A stretch of DNA of 64,000 nucleotides from JASJBU01 sp963797085. GTDB taxonomy: Bacteria; Pseudomonadota; Gammaproteobacteria; Chromatiales; Chromatiaceae. This document shows, in pieces, positions 18,528-27,165 of the stretch. Below the pieces are notes generated by a model. It was not told where the DNA came from and did no database searches. It was given only the letters and a program-made list of their open reading frames with translations. Where the stretch lies: NCBI GenBank assembly GCA_963797085.1, contig CAWCOA010000011.1, positions 124,001 through 188,000 of the forward strand, read 5' to 3'. Each line of letters opens with the position of its first letter. Positions within the stretch are counted from its first letter, which is position 1. Both the position numbers and the translations under genes were made by a program.

Positions 18528-19217
18528 CTGCGCGGCAAGAAAGAACTCAGCCAGCGCCAGATCGGCAGGACGCGTAATCTTGATGTTGTCCGCATGGCCC
18601 TGGATCATTTTCGGCTGCTGTCCCTGCAATTCCATGGCACTGGCGTCGTCTGTCACCAGCAGTCCCTGCTGCAGAGCCTCAGAGAGCGCCCGACGCAACA
18701 TGCCAAGACGGAACATCTGCGGGGTGTAGGCGTGCCAGAGTCTCTCTCTGGGAACGCTGGCCAGGACACGGGTCGACCCATCCACCTGTTTCATGGTGTC
18801 ATGCACAGGCACGCCGAGCAGACCACCCACCGGATCGTCCCGCAGGCTGTTTATCAGCAGATCCAGATCAGCATGCCTTAGACAGGGCCGTGCCGCATCA
18901 TGTACCAAAACCCAATCATGCTCATCGGCCGTTTCCGACAAAAGCTCCAGGGCATTCAGCACGGAATGGCAGCGTTCACGGCCGCCCGCGACACGCACAA
19001 CCCGTTGATCAAGTGCAAACCTGCTCTTCGGCCACCATGCATCCTGCGGGGCAAGGGCCAAATAGACCGCCTCTAGCTGCGGGTGGGACAGCAGTCTCTG
19101 CAGGGTGTGGTCGATGACCCAAACGCCATTCACGGATAGATACTGTTTGGGCACCTCAGCGCCCATTCTGCTGCCAGCGCCGGCAGCCGGCATCACTGCC
19201 CAGTAGCGCTCACTCAT
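18516..19217 (-). CDS. ispD: 2-C-methyl-D-erythritol 4-phosphate cytidylyltransferase
   Basis: IspD couples CTP with methylerythritol 4-phosphate in the MEP pathway. The nucleotide-binding start PAAGAGSRMGAEVPKQYL, the VLVHDAARPCL segment and the TDDASAMEL loop are diagnostic. At 233 residues it has normal length. Its start overlaps the stop of ftsB by 8 bases, the arrangement seen across gammaproteobacteria, and its end overlaps the convergent HDOD gene. Confidence 0.95.
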   Translation of the reverse strand: MSERYWAVMPAAGAGSRMGAEVPKQYLSVNGVWVIDHTLQRLLSHPQLEAVYLALAPQDAWWPKSRFALDQRVVRVAGGRERCHSVLNALELLSETADEHDWVLVHDAARPCLRHADLDLLINSLRDDPVGGLLGVPVHDTMKQVDGSTRVLASVPRERLWHAYTPQMFRLGMLRRALSEALQQGLLVTDDASAMELQGQQPKMIQGHADNIKITRPADLALAEFFLAAQSTT

Positions 19218-19503
19218 GCGCCTGGACCTTCGAATCGTCGATCACCTGATAGAAGATCTCACCCTCCTTGATCATCCCCAATTCGCTGCGCGCCCGCTCT
19301 TCAATGGCCGAGACACCGCTGCGCAGGTCCGCCACTTCGGCCTGCAGGGCCCGGTTGCGCTCCCGCAACTTGACCAGTTCCTTCTCCAGATGGCTGATCT
19401 CATGCTTGAGATTACTGACTTCCGCCAGACTGCCCTTACCCACCCAGAGGCGGTACTGCAGCATCACAAATACACTCAGCAGGATAGCGATGAAGATACG
19501 CAT
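19210..19503 (-). CDS. ftsB: Cell division protein FtsB
   Basis: FtsB is a small bitopic inner-membrane protein that joins FtsL and FtsQ at the division site. The 97-residue form starting at the ATG at 19503 has one membrane helix (residues 2-20), then a periplasmic coiled coil (VSNLKHEISHLEKELVKLRE) and the conserved C-terminal ERARSELGMIKEGEIFYQ motif. The longer upstream reading frame has no ribosome site. It lies between eno and ispD as in most relatives. Confidence 0.92.
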   Translation of the reverse strand: MRIFIAILLSVFVMLQYRLWVGKGSLAEVSNLKHEISHLEKELVKLRERNRALQAEVADLRSGVSAIEERARSELGMIKEGEIFYQVIDDSKVQAHE

Positions 19504-19611
19504 ATGCGGCGAATCACCGAGCTGATAGACAAGGAGCCAATGTATGCCGAACCAGCGGCCGGAGCAACGCCGGTACCCACACAACAGGTGGGAACCGGAC
19601 AGAGGGGTGGA

Positions 19612-20892
19612 TCAAATCTCGACCGGGAAGGCATCGGCGCCTGCATAGACGGCTTCATCACCCAGCTGATCCTCGATACGCATCAACTGATTGTATTTGG
19701 CCACTCGATCCGAACGCGAGAGCGAGCCGGTCTTGATCTGGCCGGTATTGGTCGCCACCACCAGGTCGGCGATAGTGGTGTCCTCGGTCTCCCCGGACCG
19801 ATGGGAAACCACCGCGCTGTAGCCGGCGTCACGGGCCATATTGATGGCCGCCAGGGTCTCAGTCAGGGTGCCAATCTGGTTGACCTTGATGAGGATGGAA
19901 TTGGCGATCTTCTCGCTGATGCCCCGCTCCAGGATCTTGGTATTGGTGACGAACAGGTCGTCGCCCACCAACTGCACTTTCGAGCCGAGTTTTTCAGTGT
20001 GATACTTCCATCCTTCCCAATCGCTCTCGTCCATGCCGTCTTCGATGGAGATGATCGGGTACTGATCCACCCAGCCGGCCAGGTAGTCGGTAAACTCTTG
20101 CGCGCTGAACTTGCGCCCTTCGGAGGCCAGGTTATAGACCCCATCCTCATAGAACTCCGAACTGGCTACATCCAGGCCCAGATAGATATCCTTACCGACT
20201 TCGAACCCGGCCTTGCCGATCGCTTCCAGGATCACCTCGATGGCCGCTTCATTGGATGGCAGGTCTGGTGCGAAGCCGCCCTCGTCACCTACACCTGTGG
20301 CCATGCCGCGGCCACTCAACACACTCTTCAGGGCGTGGAAAACCTCAGCGCCGTAACGCACCGCTTCACGGATTGAACCAGCACCTACCGGCAGGATCAT
20401 GAATTCCTGCAGGTCCACAGAATTCTGCGCATGGGCACCGCCATTGATGATATTCATCATCGGCACCGGCAGGCGATAGGGACCGGATGAGAGTGAGCGG
20501 TAGAGGGGCAGTGCGCGCTCCTGAGCCGTTGCATGGGCGGCAGCCAGGGAGACGCCCAGCAGTGCATTCGCTCCCAGGTTCCCTTTGTTATCCGTACCGT
20601 CCAGTTCCAGCATGCGCGCATCCAAAGCCTCCTGTTCAGAGACTTCCATACCAATCAAGGCGTCGCGCAACACACTGTTGACGTTGGAGACAGCCTTTAT
20701 CACACCTTTTCCCAGATAACGGCCTTTGTCACCATCCCTCAGCTCCAGAGCCTCGCGGGAACCGGTAGAGGCCCCGGATGGCACCATGGCGCGTCCGATG
20801 GCCCCGTTCGCCGTGACCACATCGGCTTCGATGGTGGGATTACCCCGCGAGTCCAGGATTTCCCGTCCGCGAATATCAACGATTTCTGACAT
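19612..20892 (-). CDS. eno: Enolase
   Basis: Enolase interconverts 2-phosphoglycerate and phosphoenolpyruvate. The 426-residue protein carries the start SEIVDIRGREILDSRGNPT, the metal-binding and catalytic segments GDEGGFAPDL and ISIEDGMDESDW, and the signature ILIKVNQIGTLTET. It is preceded by a 127-base gap to kdsA, which probably contains its own promoter, and followed by ftsB after about 110 bases. Confidence 0.97.
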   Translation of the reverse strand: MSEIVDIRGREILDSRGNPTIEADVVTANGAIGRAMVPSGASTGSREALELRDGDKGRYLGKGVIKAVSNVNSVLRDALIGMEVSEQEALDARMLELDGTDNKGNLGANALLGVSLAAAHATAQERALPLYRSLSSGPYRLPVPMMNIINGGAHAQNSVDLQEFMILPVGAGSIREAVRYGAEVFHALKSVLSGRGMATGVGDEGGFAPDLPSNEAAIEVILEAIGKAGFEVGKDIYLGLDVASSEFYEDGVYNLASEGRKFSAQEFTDYLAGWVDQYPIISIEDGMDESDWEGWKYHTEKLGSKVQLVGDDLFVTNTKILERGISEKIANSILIKVNQIGTLTETLAAINMARDAGYSAVVSHRSGETEDTTIADLVVATNTGQIKTGSLSRSDRVAKYNQLMRIEDQLGDEAVYAGADAFPVEI

Positions 20893-21019
20893 ATATTGCC
20901 TCTCTTACTAAGATTTTTATCAACTGAATATGTTTAATTAGAACTGAAAAATGTGACCGTCTGATGTCTTTTTCAGACTGATGAAAGATGTGGCAGCACC
21001 GGGGAAATTTCCAGCGTGG

Positions 21020-21853
21020 CTAAAGGCTCATCTCGATCAAACCCTGCTGTTTCACCGCTTTGTCGAGAGTCGTCAGGGTTTCAAGCAGATCCCTGATACG
21101 ACCCAGGGGCCAGGAGTTGGGACCATCACTCAGCGCTTTTTCCGGCTCGGGATGGGTCTCCATGAAAAGGCCGGAGATCCCGACGGCGACTGCAGCCCGC
21201 GCCAGTACCGGCACGAATTCCCGCTGTCCACCGGAGCTTGCGCCCTGCCCGCCGGGCAACTGGACCGAGTGAGTGGCATCGAACACCACCGGGCAGCCGG
21301 TCTCGCGCATCGCGGCCAGAGAACGCATGTCGGATACCAGGTTGTTATAGCCGAATGAGACACCTCGCTCGCAGACCATGATTTGATCATTGCCCTCGGA
21401 CTTGGCTTTATTCACCACGTGTTTCATGTCCCAGGGAGCGAGGAACTGGCCCTTTTTGATGTTAACCGGTTTGCCCTGGATTGCCACATTCTGGATGAAA
21501 TTGGTCTGACGGCAAAGGAATGCGGGGGTCTGCAAGACATCCACCACATCCGCCACCTCGCCGAGTGGAGTGTCCTCATGGACATCGGTGAGTACCGGCA
21601 CACCGATCTGCTCGCGCACTTTCTGCAGAATCCGCAATCCCTCTTCCATACCAGGACCACGAAAGCTACCCCCTGAGGACCGATTGGCCTTGTCAAAGGA
21701 AGATTTATAGATGAACGGAATGCCCAGCTCATCGGTTATCTGCTTGAGCTCACCCGCTGTATCCAGTGCCAGCTGCTCACTCTCAATCACACAGGTGCCG
21801 GCAATCAGAAACAGCGCTTGATCCAGGCCCACCTCAAATCCACAAAGCTTCAT
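21020..21853 (-). CDS. kdsA: 3-deoxy-8-phosphooctulonate (KDO8P) synthase
   Basis: KdsA condenses phosphoenolpyruvate with arabinose 5-phosphate, feeding lipopolysaccharide core synthesis. The 277-residue protein shows FIYKSSFDKANRSS, PVLTDVHEDTPLGEV, QTPAFLCRQTNFI and FDATHSVQLPGGQG. The Asn in the NIKKGQF segment indicates a metal-independent enzyme, in line with Escherichia coli KdsA. The start overlaps the pyrG stop as ATGA, so the two are translationally coupled. Confidence 0.96.
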   Translation of the reverse strand: MKLCGFEVGLDQALFLIAGTCVIESEQLALDTAGELKQITDELGIPFIYKSSFDKANRSSGGSFRGPGMEEGLRILQKVREQIGVPVLTDVHEDTPLGEVADVVDVLQTPAFLCRQTNFIQNVAIQGKPVNIKKGQFLAPWDMKHVVNKAKSEGNDQIMVCERGVSFGYNNLVSDMRSLAAMRETGCPVVFDATHSVQLPGGQGASSGGQREFVPVLARAAVAVGISGLFMETHPEPEKALSDGPNSWPLGRIRDLLETLTTLDKAVKQQGLIEMSL

Positions 21854-23484
21854 CCTTTTGTCTCCCGATGTTTACTGGCCGCCTCGATAAACCCGGAAAA
21901 CAGTGGATGACCGTAGCGCGGGGTTGAGGTGAACTCTGGGTGAAACTGGCAGGCGATAAACCAGGGATGTTCCGGAATCTCGACGATCTCCACCAGACGG
22001 CCATCCATGGAACGACCGGCGATCTTCATCCCGGCAGTAACGATACGGTCCTGATAACTGTTATTGAATTCATAGCGATGGCGATGGCGTTCGACGATCT
22101 CCTCCCGGCCGTACAGCTCTCTTGTACGGCTGCCATTCTCAAGACGGCATTCCTGCCCACCCAGGCGCATGGTGCCGCCCAGGTCTGAATGCTCATTGCG
22201 AGTTTCCGTCTTACCGTCTGAGTTCAACCATTCGGTAATTAGAGCAATAACCGGATTTGGTGTGCCGCGGTTGAATTCAGTGCTGTGCGCATCAGTGAGT
22301 CCGGCTACATTGCGCGCAAATTCGATCACGGCAACTTGCATGCCGAGACAGATCCCCAGATAGGGGATGTCGTTCTCCCGGGCGTAGCGGGCAGCCTCAA
22401 TTTTGCCTTCGACGCCGCGTTCCCCGAACCCGCCAGGCACCAGAATGGCATCCATGCCGATCAATGCCTGCAACTCCTCCTCAATCTCCAACTGCTCGGA
22501 ATCCACATAATGGATGTTGACCTTGCTGCCGGTGTGCACGCCTGCATGCACCAGGGCTTCGGAAAGTGATTTGTAGGCCTCGGTGAGATGCACATACTTG
22601 CCCACCATGGCGATATCCACCTCATGCTGCAGATCATCCAGGCCATCGAGAAAAGCCTGCCACTCACTCAGGTCGGCAGCAGGCAGATCCAGAGAAAAGC
22701 GTTTATTTACGATCTCGTCCATATCCTGGGCATGCAGCAGCATGGGTACGCGATAGATGGAATCTGCATCCACCGCTGAGATGACCGCTTCTTCCCGCAC
22801 GTTGGTGAACAGAGCGATTTTCTGCCGTTCGGCATCAGGCAACGGCTGCTCGGAACGGCACACCAGGATATCAGGCTGAATACCGATGGAGCGCAACTCT
22901 TTGACGGAGTGCTGAGTTGGCTTGGTTTTAATCTCGCCCGAAGCCTTGATGTACGGCACCAGGGTCAGGTGCATGTACAGCACACGCTCGTGCCCCAGTT
23001 CCACTCCCATCTGACGAATCGCTTCCAGAAACGGCAGTGACTCGATATCACCTACAGTGCCGCCTATTTCCACCAGGCAGATATCCGCATCATCAGCACC
23101 CAGCAAGACGCTCTCTTTGATTTCATTGGTGATATGCGGAATGACTTGCACCGTACCACCGAGGTATTCCCCTCTGCGCTCCTTGCGAATCACGCTCTCA
23201 TAGATCTGGCCGGTGGTGAAGTTATTGTTGCGCCCCATGATGGTGCGCACAAATCGCTCATAGTGTCCCAGATCGAGGTCGGTCTCGGCACCATCGTTGG
23301 TGACGAAGACTTCACCATGCTGGAACGGACTCATGGTGCCCGGATCCACATTGATGTAAGGATCCAGCTTGATCATGGTGATCTTGAGACCGCGGGCCTC
23401 GAGCAATGCCGCAAGTGATGCAGAAGCAATTCCTTTGCCCAGGGAGGATACAACACCGCCCGTGATAAAAATGAATCTGGTCAT
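21850..23484 (-). CDS. pyrG: CTP synthase
   Basis: PyrG aminates UTP to CTP with glutamine and ATP. The 544-residue protein starts at the ATG at 23484 (MTRFIFITGGVVSSLGKG); the 24 codons further upstream are not part of it. Residues 1-265 form the synthetase domain and the rest a class I glutamine amidotransferase with nucleophile Cys in LGICLGMQVAVIEF and the His-Glu pair in CQFHPEFTS. It heads the pyrG-kdsA-eno run; about 340 bases upstream are shared with the divergent sulfur globule gene. Confidence 0.97.
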   Translation of the reverse strand: MTRFIFITGGVVSSLGKGIASASLAALLEARGLKITMIKLDPYINVDPGTMSPFQHGEVFVTNDGAETDLDLGHYERFVRTIMGRNNNFTTGQIYESVIRKERRGEYLGGTVQVIPHITNEIKESVLLGADDADICLVEIGGTVGDIESLPFLEAIRQMGVELGHERVLYMHLTLVPYIKASGEIKTKPTQHSVKELRSIGIQPDILVCRSEQPLPDAERQKIALFTNVREEAVISAVDADSIYRVPMLLHAQDMDEIVNKRFSLDLPAADLSEWQAFLDGLDDLQHEVDIAMVGKYVHLTEAYKSLSEALVHAGVHTGSKVNIHYVDSEQLEIEEELQALIGMDAILVPGGFGERGVEGKIEAARYARENDIPYLGICLGMQVAVIEFARNVAGLTDAHSTEFNRGTPNPVIALITEWLNSDGKTETRNEHSDLGGTMRLGGQECRLENGSRTRELYGREEIVERHRHRYEFNNSYQDRIVTAGMKIAGRSMDGRLVEIVEIPEHPWFIACQFHPEFTSTPRYGHPLFSGFIEAASKHRETKG

Positions 23485-23617
23485 TAGGTTAAAACGCCGG
23501 AAAATGAGGGATATCGGACGGGAGCCAACAGTACCAGAATGGAGACATCCCCTCAAACAGAACTGGCGGGAATCGATGCAAACTGTGTTGCATTGAGAAA
23601 ATCCAGCTTATGTATTA

Positions 23618-23645
23618 TTGAATATCCTTGCTCAATGTCTATAAT
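23618..23645 (+). promoter_or_regulatory. Likely sigma-70 promoter for the sulfur globule gene
   Basis: A -35 box TTGAAT at 23618-23623 and a perfect -10 box TATAAT at 23640-23645 are separated by 16 bases. The promoter points at the gene starting at 23825 and implies a 5' leader of roughly 175 bases. Confidence 0.55.
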
Positions 23646-23718
23646 CGACTGGCGTTTCGCGCAAAAATAGCTGCATTTAAGCCAGTCATCCGCCTGGTCA
23701 GCCTCCGGTAACAGACAG

Positions 23719-23739
23719 ATGCAGAGTAAGATTCTGCAT
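23719..23739 (+). other. Leader hairpin upstream of the sulfur globule gene
   Basis: ATGCAGA and TCTGCAT form a seven-base-pair stem around a seven-base loop in the predicted leader. No T-run follows, so it is not a terminator. It may stabilise the mRNA of an abundantly made structural protein. Confidence 0.35.
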
Positions 23740-23824
23740 GCTGAGTTGTCAGCCAGTTAGCTTCTCCAGGTCGTTGAAGACGAGCAAAGTAGTTAATTTC
23801 TAATCATTAGATGAGGATCATAAC

Positions 23825-24175
23825 ATGATGAAGTTTTCCAAAGTTGCTGGTGCTGCCGCCTTGATCGTACTTTCCACTTCCGCTTCTGCATGGTGGGGCG
23901 GCCCAGGCTACGGCGGTCCAGGCTATGGCGGCAATAATTGGGGCAACAACTGGCTGGGCGACGGCTGGGGCGACGGCTCAGGCGACTTCAACTTCGGCAT
24001 GAGCGGCAGCGGCCGTGGTTCCGGTTATGGTCGTGGTTATAACCGTTATAACAGCCAATATGGCTATGGTCCTTACGGCTATGGCGCACCCTATGGCTAT
24101 GGCGCTCCTTATGGCGCACCTTACGGCTATGGCGCACCTGTTGCTCCTGCGGCCCCTGCGGCTCCGGCTAAATAA
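23825..24175 (+). CDS. Sulfur globule protein-like Gly/Tyr-rich secreted protein
   Basis: The product is a 116-residue protein with a clean signal peptide (MMKFSKVAGAAALIVLSTSASA, cleaved before WWGG). The mature part is almost only Gly, Tyr, Asn, Pro and Ala, with repeats such as YGYGAP and GGPGYGG, and ends in an Ala-Pro tail. Composition, size and tail match the CV1/CV2 (SgpA/SgpB) envelope proteins of Allochromatium vinosum, which coat periplasmic sulfur globules. A different low-complexity envelope protein cannot be excluded. GAGGA lies eight bases before the start, a strong promoter is upstream and a strong terminator follows, so the gene forms its own highly expressed unit. Confidence 0.75.
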   Translation: MMKFSKVAGAAALIVLSTSASAWWGGPGYGGPGYGGNNWGNNWLGDGWGDGSGDFNFGMSGSGRGSGYGRGYNRYNSQYGYGPYGYGAPYGYGAPYGAPYGYGAPVAPAAPAAPAK

Positions 24176-24197
24176 GCCAACCTAGAAGCTTCGCTAG

Positions 24198-24234
24198 AAA
24201 AAAAGGCCACACCCACCCGGGTGTGGCCTTTTTT
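24198..24234 (+). terminator. Strong rho-independent terminator
   Basis: A ten-base-pair GC-rich stem (GGCCACACCC / GGGTGTGGCC) with a four-base loop is flanked by an A-run on the left and six T residues on the right. The symmetry means it could work in both directions. It closes the sulfur globule transcript. Confidence 0.9.
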
Positions 24235-24322
24235 GTGCCCCTGTAAAAATAACACCAGCCAGTATCCAGACGCCCAGCCGCTTATTTTGAAACTAAAATA
24301 TGACCGATTTTCCTTAAATCAC

Positions 24323-24336
24323 TTGATCCAGCTCAA
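24323..24336 (+). promoter_or_regulatory. FNR-box-like site upstream of fnr
   Basis: TTGATCCAGCTCAA matches the FNR consensus TTGAT-N4-ATCAA at nine of ten defined positions. It lies about 80 bases before the fnr start, so autoregulation is plausible. Confidence 0.55.
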
Positions 24337-24404
24337 TAACTTCTGAAAGAATAGTGAGGTTACGGCATTATGTATGCTGTGTGATATCGATTTGGAGTGG
24401 AGTC

Positions 24405-25163
24405 TTGACCAACCGGAAAGTCATCTCTTTCGAAAACATCAAGGTCGCCTGTAAAGATTGCAGCCTAGCCACGCTGTGTCTGCCTATGGGACTGGACCCG
24501 GATGATGTGGAGCGGCTTGACGGAATCGTGAAGCGCAGCAGGCCCTTTCATCGCGGGGACCATATCTTCCGCGAAAGCGACAAATTTTATAGCCTGAGAG
24601 TCATCACCAGCGGTTCGATCAAGACCTATACGCCCAATGAAAACGGCAGTGAACAGGTATTGGGGTTTCACCTGCCCGGCGAGGTGATCGGGCTGGACGC
24701 CATCCAAAACAACCATCACACCTGTTCCGCTGTGGCATTAGAAACCACTGCTGTCTGCGACATCCCCTTCGATCAGCTGGAATCCCTCAGTAGCAGCATA
24801 CCCAGCCTGCAACATCAGATTTACCGGCTGCTGAGCCGGGAAATTGGTCATGAGACGGAGATGCTGACCCTGCTGGGCAAGAAAAGCGCTGAGGAGCGAC
24901 TGGCCACATTCCTGCTCAGTTTCTCGGAGCGGTTCAAAAAACGCGGTTTCTCCGCCAGTGACTTCTTCCTCAGTATGTCGAGACATGAGATAGGCAACTA
25001 TCTGGGTCTGGCGGTGGAAACGGTGAGTCGCCTGTTTACCCGCTTCCAGGACGAAGATCTGCTGCATGTGGAACGCAAACATGTACAACTGCTGGACATC
25101 AAGCGTCTACAAGAGATGGTTCACGGCAACAACGGCGAAAAATCACAACAGAACCACATCTGA
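24405..25163 (+). CDS. fnr: Fnr/Anr-type oxygen-sensing transcription regulator
   Basis: This is a Crp-family regulator with the FNR iron-sulfur signature. Numbered from a TTG start at 24405, cysteines lie at residues 16, 19, 25 (ACKDCSLATLC) and 107 (HHTCSA), the four needed for an oxygen-labile [4Fe-4S] cluster. The effector beta-roll (FHLPGEVIGLDAI) is followed by a dimerisation helix and an HTH whose recognition helix AVETVSRLFTRF has the FNR-type E-x-x-S-R. The TTG is chosen because GGAGTGGAGTC precedes it; a GTG at 24354 would add 17 unlikely residues. It would switch genes for low-oxygen respiration on, and the cytochrome genes in this window are plausible targets. Confidence 0.93.
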   Translation: MTNRKVISFENIKVACKDCSLATLCLPMGLDPDDVERLDGIVKRSRPFHRGDHIFRESDKFYSLRVITSGSIKTYTPNENGSEQVLGFHLPGEVIGLDAIQNNHHTCSAVALETTAVCDIPFDQLESLSSSIPSLQHQIYRLLSREIGHETEMLTLLGKKSAEERLATFLLSFSERFKKRGFSASDFFLSMSRHEIGNYLGLAVETVSRLFTRFQDEDLLHVERKHVQLLDIKRLQEMVHGNNGEKSQQNHI

Positions 25164-25187
25164 TATTTACCGCTCGTCAGCGCTTCA

Positions 25188-25886
25188 TCAGCGCCTCCAG
25201 ACACAGCCGTCGCCCAAGGCATCCAGCCTTGCCTCATGCACCTGTAGCTCTTCGCTGTCTGCCCGGACAACCTTCAAGGCGGGACGATTTCCCTGCAACC
25301 TGCGGATAGCCCCGATAGATGGCTGTCCATTTTCCTCAAGGCCCGTGCCTTCCAGCAGCAGAGCGCCCTGCCCACCGGTCATCATCAGGTAGACGTCTGC
25401 GAGGATCTCGGCGTCGAGCAGGGCTCCATGCAGTTCGCGGTGAGAATTATCGATAGCGTAGCGCTTACAGAGCGCATCCAGGCTGTTGCGTTGTCCCGGA
25501 AACATCTTTTTCGCCATCACCAGGGTATCGGTCACCGCACAGAGTTCGGTGATCCCGGAAGAACTGTCGGGCAACTTAGACAGCTCGTGATCCAGGAAGC
25601 CTACGTCGAATGGCGCGTTATGGATGATCAGCTCCGAACCTCGCACATAGTCGATGAAATCCATCGCCACATCACCGAAACGGGGTTTATCAGCCAGAAA
25701 TTCATTGGTTATGCCATGCACCTCGACAGCCGCAGCATCGATTTCCCGGTCAGGTTGCAGGTATTGGTGAAAGTTATTCCCCGTGGGACGACGCTCCACC
25801 ATCTCCACGCAGCCAATCTCGATAATTCTATGCCCCTGCTTTGGTTCCAGACCAGTGGTTTCAGTATCGAGTACGATCTGTCTCAT
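25188..25886 (-). CDS. dnaQ: DNA polymerase III epsilon subunit (proofreading exonuclease)
   Basis: This 232-residue DEDDh exonuclease removes mispaired bases during replication. The ligands are in VLDTETTGLE (Asp, Glu), IIHNAPFDVGFLDHEL (Asp) and the HGALLDAEILADVY segment (His, Asp). A C-terminal tail that would bind the polymerase alpha subunit follows. The start overlaps the rnhA stop as ATGA, and dnaQ beside rnhA is a classic gammaproteobacterial pair, although here they are co-directional rather than divergent. Confidence 0.95.
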   Translation of the reverse strand: MRQIVLDTETTGLEPKQGHRIIEIGCVEMVERRPTGNNFHQYLQPDREIDAAAVEVHGITNEFLADKPRFGDVAMDFIDYVRGSELIIHNAPFDVGFLDHELSKLPDSSSGITELCAVTDTLVMAKKMFPGQRNSLDALCKRYAIDNSHRELHGALLDAEILADVYLMMTGGQGALLLEGTGLEENGQPSIGAIRRLQGNRPALKVVRADSEELQVHEARLDALGDGCVWRR

Positions 25887-26323
25887 GAAGTGAGCTCCTC
25901 AATACCCCGGTTGGCCAGCTGATCCGCCAGCTCATTCTCGGGATGACCGCTATGACCCTTGACCCAGGCCCATTTGATCTCATGCTTAGTCGTCTCATCC
26001 TCCAGCGCCTGCCACAGGTCTGCGTTCTTTACCGCTTTCTTCGCTGCTGTTTTCCAGCCGTTGCGTTTCCAGCTGTGAATCCACTGGGTAATACCATTTT
26101 TGACATACTGTGAATCGGTAGTGATGCTGATTCTACTGCTTCGTTTCAGGGCCCGTAGTGCCTGGATCACCGCCATCAACTCCATACGGTTGTTCGTGGT
26201 CAGGCGTTCCCCACCATACAACTGTTTTTCATGCCGTCCATAGCGCAATAACGCCCCCCAGCCACCAGGGCCTGGATTGCCTTTACAGGCGCCGTCGGTA
26301 AAGATTTCAATCAGTTCGTTCAC
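25883..26323 (-). CDS. rnhA: Ribonuclease HI
   Basis: RNase HI cuts RNA in RNA-DNA hybrids. The catalytic acids are in IEIFTDGACKGNPGPGG (Asp), NNRMELMAVIQAL (Glu), ITTDSQYVKNGI (Asp) and the HPENELADQLAN segment (Asp). I place the start at the GTG at 26323 (VNELIEIFTDG). This gives the usual 146 residues, and the GTG overlaps the TGA of the methyltransferase gene as GTGA, a coupling arrangement. Longer starts only read back through the upstream gene. Confidence 0.94.
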   Translation of the reverse strand: MNELIEIFTDGACKGNPGPGGWGALLRYGRHEKQLYGGERLTTNNRMELMAVIQALRALKRSSRISITTDSQYVKNGITQWIHSWKRNGWKTAAKKAVKNADLWQALEDETTKHEIKWAWVKGHSGHPENELADQLANRGIEELTS

Positions 26324-27075
26324 TGCATATTTCTCGTAGTTGGCTCGACTGCTGCTGGCAGCACCTTTTCTCTTAAACGCCATTTGGGCTTGATGGGGGT
26401 CATCGTGAGGGTTCGTTTTACTGCCTCTAACACATAAACACCGCCCAACGGCTGCCAAACCGTGTCCGTCAGACGCTCCATGAGCAGCAATTTCTGCATA
26501 ATCGGCTGACTCTGCAACGGCGGCCTGAAATTGACATAGTCAACATTCAACAGATCAAATCCGAGCAGTGAGAGCCAGTCGCAAATTCGCTTCACCGGAA
26601 AAAAATGTCCCACCCAGGGCGGCAACCGACTGCGCAGATGAAACAGCTGCCAGCCTCCCCAAAGACTCCATGGGTTAAAACCTACGATCAAAAGCTTGCC
26701 TTCAGGAATCAGGACTCTCTCGACTTCACGCAGCATTTGATGGGGATCTAATGAGAAATCCAAGGCATGATGCAGCAACACACCGTCCAGGCAGTCTGTC
26801 GCCACGGGCAAATTTAGCGGATCTGCATGTAGACTCAGATTACCCCCCCCAACATCAAGCAACAGCTTGTTTTTTACCGGACTGCTACGCATAAGATCAA
26901 GTTTTGGATCGAACCTGCCGATCTGTATCAGGTAATAACCAAACAGGTTGGATAGGCGCTTATCCAGACAATAGCATTCCTGTTCCAGCAAGAGTTGCCC
27001 AAGACTGCTTTGAAACCAATCAGTTAGCAGTTTCTGTCGGTTAGGTCCCAGTTTCTCGATACGGTTTCTAACCAT
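26320..27075 (-). CDS. SAM-dependent class I methyltransferase
   Basis: This 251-residue protein carries the SAM-binding glycine loop LLLDVGGGNLSLHADPLNLP, the acidic motif II (CLDGVLLHHALDFSLDPHQMLREV) and the family segment GKLLIVGFNPWSLWG. The NPWSLWG motif and the position just upstream of rnhA/dnaQ match a group of gammaproteobacterial methyltransferases related to YafS. The acceptor is unknown. The stop overlaps the rnhA start, so the three genes probably form one operon with dnaQ. Confidence 0.85.
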   Translation of the reverse strand: MVRNRIEKLGPNRQKLLTDWFQSSLGQLLLEQECYCLDKRLSNLFGYYLIQIGRFDPKLDLMRSSPVKNKLLLDVGGGNLSLHADPLNLPVATDCLDGVLLHHALDFSLDPHQMLREVERVLIPEGKLLIVGFNPWSLWGGWQLFHLRSRLPPWVGHFFPVKRICDWLSLLGFDLLNVDYVNFRPPLQSQPIMQKLLLMERLTDTVWQPLGGVYVLEAVKRTLTMTPIKPKWRLREKVLPAAVEPTTRNMQ

Positions 27076-27165
27076 AATTTATCAGTAATCGGTCAACGGT
27101 ATTTAGATGATGGAAATGATACCCAGCTTTGTTACTATTTTCCCCTCCGTGACCAGAATAATAAG

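Noticed and set aside
19216..20376. A 386-codon plus-strand frame
   Set aside because: It lies opposite ftsB and eno, both certain; composition is that of an antisense frame.
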